Source: Verrucomicrobiota bacterium
Lineage (GTDB): Bacteria > Verrucomicrobiota > Verrucomicrobiia > Verrucomicrobiales > DEV007
DNA: 20,899 nt
NCBI GenBank assembly: GCA_013152075.1
Contig: JAADHD010000117.1
Location: 1-20,899, forward strand
Direction: 5' to 3'
In this document: positions 15,919 to 20,899 of the stretch, one piece after another
Layout: every line of letters begins with the position of its first letter
How positions within the stretch are numbered: position 1 is the stretch's first letter
Translations under genes and position numbers: made by a program
The notes under the pieces: model-generated
Database searches by the model: none
What the model was told of the DNA's origin: nothing
Seen by the model: the letters and a program-made list of their open reading frames with translations, nothing else

Positions 15919-15948
15919 TTGCACGCCCTCCTTTCTACCCTATAAAAT
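15919..15948 (+). promoter_or_regulatory. Putative cysK promoter
   Basis: TTGCAC (15919-15924) is followed after 16 bp by TATAAA (15941-15946), or after 18 bp by TAAAAT (15943-15948). Transcription would start near 15953-15955, giving a leader of about 92 nt that begins at the 5' arm of the hairpin described next. Confidence 0.5.
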
Positions 15949-16010
15949 CTCACTCTCAGATAGTCAGTAGCGATTTCACAATCGGGCCCGACTTTCCCCT
16001 GAGAGTAAGA
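15948..16010 (+). ncRNA. Candidate structured leader of cysK (nested hairpin)
   Basis: Three stems nest in one another. The outer stem pairs TCTCACTCTCAG (15948-15959) with CTGAGAGTAAGA (15999-16010), 11 of 12 pairs. The middle stem pairs AGTC (15962-15965) with GACT (15990-15993). The apical hairpin is CGATT-TCAC-AATCG (15971-15984). The structure lies just after the putative -10 box and 35 nt before the cysK ATG. I do not recognise it as a known riboswitch. It may be a cis-regulatory RNA or, if the start point lies inside the arm, a DNA operator dyad. Confidence 0.4.
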
Positions 16011-16045
16011 CAATTATTCTTCCAAACCAAAACAAACTGAAAGCT

Positions 16046-17032
16046 ATGCGTGGAAAAATCTACAACAATGTCGTCGAAACTGTCGGTGACACCCCCCTAA
16101 TCAAACTCAACAAGGTCACAGAAGGCCTGGAGGCCACTATCGCTCTCAAATGTGAATTTTTTAACCCTCTCGGCTCAGTTAAGGATCGAATTGGCATGGC
16201 CATGATAAATGCCGGCGAAGAGCAGGGCCTCATCACCAAAGACACCGTCATCGTCGAACCCACCAGTGGAAACACCGGGATCGCATTGGCTTTTGTCTGT
16301 GCCGCGCGCGGATACAAATTAATCCTTACCATGCCTGAAACCATGAGCCTGGAACGCCGCACACTGCTGTCTCTGCTTGGTGCCGAACTAGTGCTCACGC
16401 CAGGACCGAAGGGAATGAAAGGCTGTATCGAAAAAGCTGAGGAAATCGCGGCCGCCACACCAAATTCGTGGATCCCCTCCCAGTTCACCAACCCAGCCAA
16501 CCCTGAGATTCATAGCACCACGACCGCTGAAGAAATCTGGAATGACACCGATGGAGCTGTTGACATCATCGTATCGGCAGTTGGCACCGGCGGCACGGCA
16601 TCAGGTTGTGCCGAGGCTCTGAAACCTCGCAAAGACAGCCTTCAGGTCATCGTCGTCGAACCTGAGGATTCACCCGTCATTTCTCAAACTCTCGGCGGCG
16701 AAGAACTAACTCCCGGGCCACACAAAATTCAAGGCACGGGTGCCGGCTTCATTCCGGAGAACCTGCACCTGAAGTCAAGCGGCGGAGATGACCTGATCAC
16801 CGAATGCCTGAAAGTTTCCAACGATGATGCCTTCACCATGGCCCGCAGACTGGCCAAGGAAGAAGGCCTTCTGGTCGGCATCAGCTCCGGAGCCAACGTT
16901 TGTGCAGCTATTGAACTAGCCAAACGCCCTGAAAACAAAGGCAAGCTGATCGTGACGGTGGCTTGCTCCACTGGCGAACGTTATTTGAGCACTCCGCTTG
17001 CGGACGAGGCCCGAGCCGCTGTTGGCGCTTGA
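16046..17032 (+). CDS. cysK: Cysteine synthase A (O-acetylserine sulfhydrylase)
   Basis: This PLP enzyme makes L-cysteine from O-acetylserine and sulfide in the cytoplasm. The 328-residue sequence has the PLP lysine K46 in PLGSVKDRIG, the substrate loop PTSGNTGIAL, the phosphate-binding GTGGTASG loop and the C-terminal GISSGANV and VACSTGERYLST segments. The opening YNNVVETVGDTPLIKLNKV is typical of CysK. The length is normal, with no N- or C-terminal fusion such as the CBS domain of eukaryotic relatives. It appears to be a single-gene transcript, with its own promoter and structured leader upstream and a strong intrinsic terminator 36 bp downstream. The SulP transporter 1.1 kb away could supply sulfate. 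Confidence 0.95.
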   Translation: MRGKIYNNVVETVGDTPLIKLNKVTEGLEATIALKCEFFNPLGSVKDRIGMAMINAGEEQGLITKDTVIVEPTSGNTGIALAFVCAARGYKLILTMPETMSLERRTLLSLLGAELVLTPGPKGMKGCIEKAEEIAAATPNSWIPSQFTNPANPEIHSTTTAEEIWNDTDGAVDIIVSAVGTGGTASGCAEALKPRKDSLQVIVVEPEDSPVISQTLGGEELTPGPHKIQGTGAGFIPENLHLKSSGGDDLITECLKVSNDDAFTMARRLAKEEGLLVGISSGANVCAAIELAKRPENKGKLIVTVACSTGERYLSTPLADEARAAVGA

Positions 17033-17067
17033 TTTCATCCTGCAAAATCGGCTAAAAGCCACTTTCT

Positions 17068-17107
17068 CAGGGTATCTCGATGCAAATGCGAGATGCCCTG
17101 TTTTTTT
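17068..17107 (+). terminator. Intrinsic terminator after cysK
   Basis: A 12-bp stem pairs CAGGGTATCTCG with CGAGATGCCCTG (one G-U pair) around a 9-nt loop (ATGCAAATG), followed directly by seven T. It lies 36 bp after the cysK stop and closes that transcript. Confidence 0.92.
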
Positions 17108-17183
17108 GTAAAACCCCCGATGATTGGGGGTCTCACGATATTCTCATTCGATTTTCTCCTTTATTGGTGTATCTAAGAACCTC

Positions 17184-18104
17184 ATGACGGAAAAACCAGC
17201 ACATCCTGAATCAGCACCGGTACCTGTGGCGGAAACCACTGAGGAAATATCCGATGTTATCTCACAACTCGAGACGCACAAAAAGACAGTGCTCGTTGCT
17301 ATCCTGGCCGTCACTATACTGATAAGCGTAGTGATTGTTATCCGTGGTCTGGCCACTGAAAAACACCTCGCCGCTGCCGAAGCCTTCTCTCAAGCTGCTG
17401 TTTCCAATAATATCGAAGAGCTCGACAAAGTTGTCGCTGATTACCCCGGTTCTGTCGCCGCCGGCAATGCTTTGCTGACCAAAGCTGAACTGGAAATCAC
17501 TTCTGGAAAATCCGAAGATGCTCAGGTCACCCTGCTGACATATCTCGAAAAATACAAAACTCATCCTCGCCACTCCCAAGGATTATTTGCCTATGGAAAT
17601 TTTTATCAAGTGGCCGGGGACACTGAAAAGGCCGCTACCTATTATGATCGCGTCTTAAAGGAGTATCCGGATTCCGAACTCGCACCCTTTGCCCTGATTC
17701 GTCAGGGAGACTTATTGCTGGTAGCAGGTAAACCTGATGAAGCCCGCTTGAAATACGAATCCATCATGTCGAGCTACCGTGGAACACCTTTTTACGAGCG
17801 GATAGAAGAAAAAATTGCACTGCTGAAAATAGAAAAACTCCCGATAGTTCCCGAGCCCAAAAAAGTGGAAGTTGAGAAAAAAGCACCTACTCCTGCTCCA
17901 AAAACCATAAAAGAATTGATCACGCTCCCTAAGAAAAAAGAAGCCAAGAAAGCTCCCCCCACTCCCGAAAAAAAGGACGCAGCAAATAAAGGTTCCAAAT
18001 CTACACCGGCGCCTAAGAAGAAGCCTGCAACAAAATCTGCACCTGCATCTGCACCTGCACCTGCACCTGCACCTGCACCTGCACCTGCAGCTCCTAAAAA
18101 GTAA
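17184..18104 (+). CDS. Membrane-anchored TPR protein with Lys/Pro/Ala-rich tail (YfgM-like N-part)
   Basis: The protein has 306 residues from the ATG at 17184. An upstream in-frame start at 17124 would add 20 residues but lies close behind the cysK terminator. Residues 34-55 form one transmembrane helix (TVLVAILAVTILISVVIVI). Tetratricopeptide-like repeats follow, about residues 60-215: EAFSQAAVSNNIEELDKVV, KAATYYDRVLKEYPDSE and EARLKYESIMSSYRGTPF. The layout recalls YfgM-type periplasmic TPR anchors, which assist secretion and envelope protein folding; this is a family analogy only. The tail (about 225-306) is Lys/Pro/Ala-rich and ends in an Ala-Pro run encoded by a hexanucleotide repeat, perhaps spanning peptidoglycan. 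Confidence 0.8.
   Translation: MTEKPAHPESAPVPVAETTEEISDVISQLETHKKTVLVAILAVTILISVVIVIRGLATEKHLAAAEAFSQAAVSNNIEELDKVVADYPGSVAAGNALLTKAELEITSGKSEDAQVTLLTYLEKYKTHPRHSQGLFAYGNFYQVAGDTEKAATYYDRVLKEYPDSELAPFALIRQGDLLLVAGKPDEARLKYESIMSSYRGTPFYERIEEKIALLKIEKLPIVPEPKKVEVEKKAPTPAPKTIKELITLPKKKEAKKAPPTPEKKDAANKGSKSTPAPKKKPATKSAPASAPAPAPAPAPAPAAPKK
18039..18092 (+). repeat. GCACCT hexanucleotide repeat inside coding sequence
   Basis: Nine 6-bp units are based on GCACCT; the second is GCATCT and the last GCAGCT. They code for Ala-Pro dipeptides at the C-terminus of the TPR protein. Each unit is two codons, so copy-number change would lengthen or shorten the tail without a frameshift. Confidence 0.9.
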
Positions 18105-18144
18105 GCGCTCCTTCGTAACGATCAGGCTGCCGATCCGACATCCT

Positions 18145-19860
18145 TTACGTAATCTGCTTGGAGGGATCGTAAAAGATCTTCACATCGGCTTCCGTCGTGC
18201 CCAACAGCTCCTGTGCACGCAACAGCGCATTGCGTGTCGACAAGTTCGGACGTCTCGGTGAGTTTAGAAAAATGTTGTCCCTGCCAATGACATCCTTGAG
18301 CCCTGAGTTTCTGAGCACCCGGTAAACATCCTTGGTTGCACCGCTGATAATTAAATCCCGATTGGTTGAGCGCAGGAAAAAAATCAATTCTTCAAGCGCC
18401 AGCACACTCGTAGCATCCAGATGCCGAGCATTCTTTAAGCGAAGGATAACAACCCGCAAATTCGGATCCATACAGGTCTTCTGGATCTGGGCCCGAAACA
18501 GCTCTGAAGCCCCGAAAAACAGCTCACCTTCAACATGAACAATCGAAATCGAAGGATTGGGGCGGCCTCGTTTCTCACCCGCTTCCGCCAGTTGACCATC
18601 CTCCATAAATTCGTATTCAGACAAGTGAGGACGGCTGGCCTGACGAAGATACAATACGATTGAAACCCCCACACCGATGAAAATGGCCACGTTCAAAGGC
18701 AATACCAAAGCGGTAACAAAGGTCACTATCAATACCACCGCGTCAGCACGTGTGGATCGCAAAGCCACTCTGATATGTCGGCGGTTTATCAAAGAGCCCG
18801 CCACACAAATCACCAGCACCGCCAACACCGTTTTGGGAACATAGGCCATATAACTTCCCAACGTGACCGCCCCCAATGACACTAGTAGCCCACTGATGAT
18901 ACTCGATAGTCGACTCACCGCCCCACTGGTAAAATTCAATGACGAACGTGTCATCGAACCCGAAGCAGGCATTCCCCCGGCGATGGAACAAGCGAGATTG
19001 GATATGCCAACCCCCAACATATCCTGATTCATATCTGGTCGATCCCCATTCCGACTCGCCAGCGTCTTGGACATCATAGAGGTTTCCAACGAAGCGAGGA
19101 AAGCTACAGAAAAGGCAACTCCCATGAGACGACTCACATCATTAAACATACCAGCTTCTGAAAACCTGGGGATCGATGGCTTCAAATCGGAAACACTGAA
19201 TGCCTCAAACGTCTCAAAAGTAAATCCCGCATAGTTTTTCAACAAAACAGATGCCAGCGATATCAACACAAGAGTGATCGCAAACACAGGCAGGGTCTTA
19301 AACAAACGCCCCAAAACATACCAGACCACGAATGTCATTACACCAAGAATTACCGGGTAATAATTTAGCTCAGGCCCTGCTTTAATCGTCGCCTCTAGAA
19401 TACCGATGAACGTACGCGCTTCTCCCTCTCCACCCGTAGCTTGCAATTCTACCCCCATCACATGCTTGAGCTGATTAACAATAATCAGAACGGCTGCGGC
19501 TGTGATATACCCCACCACCACACTTCTACTGATAAATTGGATCAAATCCGCCACTCGAAGATATGCCCCGATAACCAGCATCGCTCCAACCATGAATACC
19601 AGCAAGGGCATCAACGCCAACATGTAAGGATGCGGATACACCGCAAAATAACTGAACAGCATGAATGCCGTCGCATTTGTCGGCCCCAGGACAGTGTGTC
19701 GAGACCCCGAAAACATGGGGGCCACTATTGCCGCCACCGCTCCCGTTACGATGCCATAGTAGATTGGAAGCTCAGCAATCACCGCATAGGCCATGCCTTG
19801 CGTAAACGCCAGTAAAGCCACATTAAATCCCGCACGAGCGTCAGCTTGAAATCCCGACAA
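18145..19860 (-). CDS. SulP-family anion transporter with STAS domain
   Basis: The family exchanges or imports sulfate, bicarbonate or other anions. The 571-residue protein opens with the SulP core (AGFNVALLAFTQGMAYAVIAELP, then GPTNATAF), has many transmembrane segments, and carries the signature GMPASGSMTRSSLNFTSGA. A cytoplasmic STAS domain fills about residues 435-535 (ISIVHVEGELFFGASELF, HLDATSVLALEEL). The only start before the core is a TTG at 19858-19860, without Shine-Dalgarno. The N-terminus is short for the family, and an ATG in another frame 24 bp upstream makes a lost base possible. The gene is convergent with the TPR gene (40 bp gap). Proximity to cysK suggests sulfate as substrate but does not prove it. 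Confidence 0.88.
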   Translation of the reverse strand: MSGFQADARAGFNVALLAFTQGMAYAVIAELPIYYGIVTGAVAAIVAPMFSGSRHTVLGPTNATAFMLFSYFAVYPHPYMLALMPLLVFMVGAMLVIGAYLRVADLIQFISRSVVVGYITAAAVLIIVNQLKHVMGVELQATGGEGEARTFIGILEATIKAGPELNYYPVILGVMTFVVWYVLGRLFKTLPVFAITLVLISLASVLLKNYAGFTFETFEAFSVSDLKPSIPRFSEAGMFNDVSRLMGVAFSVAFLASLETSMMSKTLASRNGDRPDMNQDMLGVGISNLACSIAGGMPASGSMTRSSLNFTSGAVSRLSSIISGLLVSLGAVTLGSYMAYVPKTVLAVLVICVAGSLINRRHIRVALRSTRADAVVLIVTFVTALVLPLNVAIFIGVGVSIVLYLRQASRPHLSEYEFMEDGQLAEAGEKRGRPNPSISIVHVEGELFFGASELFRAQIQKTCMDPNLRVVILRLKNARHLDATSVLALEELIFFLRSTNRDLIISGATKDVYRVLRNSGLKDVIGRDNIFLNSPRRPNLSTRNALLRAQELLGTTEADVKIFYDPSKQIT

Positions 19861-20001
19861 ACCGGCAAAGGGTCCAACTCATTGTCTCGCGCAAATGAAA
19901 CCAGTCTGTGCAAAACGTTTCTCGCAATCAGCCTGGTTCTTCTCAACTTCACTGCAATTAATCTCGACTCACCTGATACCTCTTACAAGGAGAAAGCTCC
20001 C

Positions 20002-20588
20002 TTACTCTTTCACGTAAATCACATCTGCCTGAATATCTCTTAGCACTCGCAACTCCCCCCAGTCCGCCCTCCGCATCCTCCGGCCGCCATCACGGCGACG
20101 ACTTCCAAAATGCTCTCGTTTGCTCTCAAAAAACTCATCCACATACCTCTGACCTCCCAGCACCGCCCCATCCGTAAAATACCTCACCCGGCAACGCAGA
20201 GCCGCCGCCAGTGGCAACTTCCCACCCGAGAAGCCCACACCTCCTCGATTACCTCCTGCGTGAATCCCCCCTTCCTGCGATCCCTTCCAGCCATCGCTTG
20301 ACCTCCATAGCCTTGGCGACAGGGGTTATCTCCTCCCTGCCTTTCTTCACCGGTGCCATACAGTAAACACCTGTATTCCGCCACCACCTTCCCCCAGGCC
20401 ACCCGCTGCTTGCCCGTCACCGCAAAGGTCAACGCCTGACGCGCGCCCTTCACTCCAGCGATCGCCGCCGCGTAACTGCACCAACGGTAATCCACCGGAT
20501 CCTCCTTCACCAGTCCCGCTCGCACGGGATTCAGATCAATATACGCAGCCACAGTTCTCACCGCATCTCCACTCTCCAGCAACACACA
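20002..20588 (-). pseudogene. RAYT-type (REP-associated tyrosine) transposase relic, 5'-truncated and frameshifted
   Basis: The C-terminal half of a Y1/IS200-like RAYT transposase is recognisable. From about 20585, VRTVAAYIDLNPVRAGLV and DYRWCSYAAAIAG match the family, and after a frame change near 20215-20235 the match resumes with GGKLPLAAALRCRVRYFTDGAVLG and ends at VIYVKE. The two frames differ by a one-base loss (or two-base gain). Everything upstream of VLLESG is missing, including the HUH motif and the first part of the catalytic domain, with a TAA just before it. The sequence also carries a foreign-looking peptide, NPCRQGYGGQAMAG (near 20297-20340). The element is therefore dead. Without the N-terminus the closest subfamily cannot be named. 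Confidence 0.82.
20297..20340 (-). repeat. Short repeat encoding CRQGYGGQ inside the transposase relic
   Basis: Read on the minus strand, this stretch encodes NPCRQGYGGQAMAG, which interrupts the expected RAYT sequence between GEER and RRKGGFTQEV. I recall near-identical peptides (CRQGYGGQ) from very many unrelated bacterial proteins, which is typical of a dispersed short palindromic repeat that has landed in genes. The match is from memory and exact ends are uncertain. Confidence 0.45.
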
Positions 20589-20810
20589 TGGTTAACCCTC
20601 GAGCCTACGAACGAACACGTCAGATTACATTTATTACACTTGATTGGAGCGCATCACGGCGAAATGGCTTTCGGCTCGCCCGTCGTGCCCAAAACCCCTG
20701 AAACTATTGCTCTCCACTATATCGATAATCTCGACGCCAAAATGGAAATGTTCGCAAGAGGATACAAAACTGCCGCCCCTCTAGTCCGCATTTCTCATAA
20801 CATTTTGTAG
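20589..20810 (+). pseudogene. C-terminal fragment of a YhaM-like HD-domain 3'-5' exoribonuclease
   Basis: One frame ends at TAG (20808-20810) and encodes LLHLIGAHHGEMAFGSP followed by PKTPETIALHYIDNLDAK. This matches the end of the HD domain in YhaM-type exoribonucleases: the HHG motif, GSP, PKTPEA and the metal-binding Asp in DNLDA. Only about 70 residues remain. The OB-fold and most of the HD domain are absent, and after RGYKTAAPL the sequence departs from the family and stops early. No start codon with support precedes it. The left end meets the transposase relic, also truncated, within a few bases. It is a relic; the only in-frame ATG downstream would leave about 48 residues. Confidence 0.65.
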
Positions 20811-20899
20811 CGAGACAAAGGGATGGCTGATTGTGCCAAGTCGATTTCAAGGACAACGCAGGCAGAATCAGTCCAGAACAAGTCGTAGTAGAAATGTTG
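20811..20899. other. Right-edge sequence, nothing recognised
   Basis: After the YhaM-like relic no convincing gene, RNA or repeat is visible to the window end. One open frame (SETKGWLIVPSRF...) runs off the edge but resembles nothing I know. Confidence 0.3.

Noticed and set aside
15805..15924. N-terminal extension of the dehydratase-like protein from a GTG at 15924
   Set aside because: The nearby GGAGG lies only 2-3 nt from the GTG, the added 40 residues match no family member, and the ATG at 15804 has a well-spaced GAGG.
18105..18144. Bidirectional terminator in the gap between the TPR and SulP genes
   Set aside because: I see only direct CGATC repeats and a TTACGTAA palindrome, with no stable GC stem plus T tract.
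19846..20043. Plus-strand ORF of 65 codons in the gap upstream of the SulP gene
   Set aside because: It overlaps the SulP N-terminus and the transposase relic and has no domain.

Overview
The window reads as chromosomal DNA from a Verrucomicrobiota-like bacterium (marine Verrucomicrobiales or Rubritaleaceae type). This is inferred from the gene mix, not from a marker gene. Pointers are SHD1-like domains on secreted or anchored proteins, an LRR protein, a split E1 alpha/beta plus E2 dehydrogenase set beside smc, a RAYT-type transposase relic, and start codons that almost all lack a Shine-Dalgarno motif. No rRNA, tRNA, CRISPR array or phage gene was found.

Layout. 1-1433 (-): start of a secreted SHD1/LRR protein that runs off the left edge. 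1491-2385 (-): a small lone PAS-domain protein and a small membrane-anchored protein of unknown function. 2470-5231 (+): a ferrous iron uptake operon, feoA-feoB plus a 53-residue Cys-rich membrane protein, preceded by an FNR-type dyad and a Fur-type box. 5291-8041 (-): a multi-pass membrane protein and a membrane-anchored HEXXH metallopeptidase with an SHD1-like domain, separated by a heptanucleotide tandem repeat. 8345-15486 (+): smc, then a 2-oxo acid dehydrogenase operon (E1 alpha, E1 beta, E2) without E3. 15520-15804 (-): a pterin carbinolamine dehydratase-fold protein with substituted active-site positions, convergent with E2. 15941-17107 (+): cysK with its own promoter, a nested-hairpin leader and an intrinsic terminator. 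17184-18104 (+): an anchored TPR protein with a Lys/Pro/Ala tail. 18145-19860 (-): a SulP-family anion transporter. 20002-20810: two gene relics that meet head to head, a frameshifted and truncated RAYT transposase (-) and the C-terminal end of a YhaM-like HD-domain exoribonuclease (+).

How the genes may work together. The feo genes form a self-contained Fe(II) importer whose upstream sites suggest control by both oxygen/redox and iron. SulP and cysK could form a sulfate-to-cysteine route, although SulP substrates vary. The E1/E2 genes encode acyl-CoA-forming dehydrogenase subunits that must use an E3 encoded elsewhere. I found no convincing wholly new system. The best leads are the structured cysK leader, the double FNR/Fur arrangement at feo, the altered dehydratase-like protein and the fused relics at the right end.
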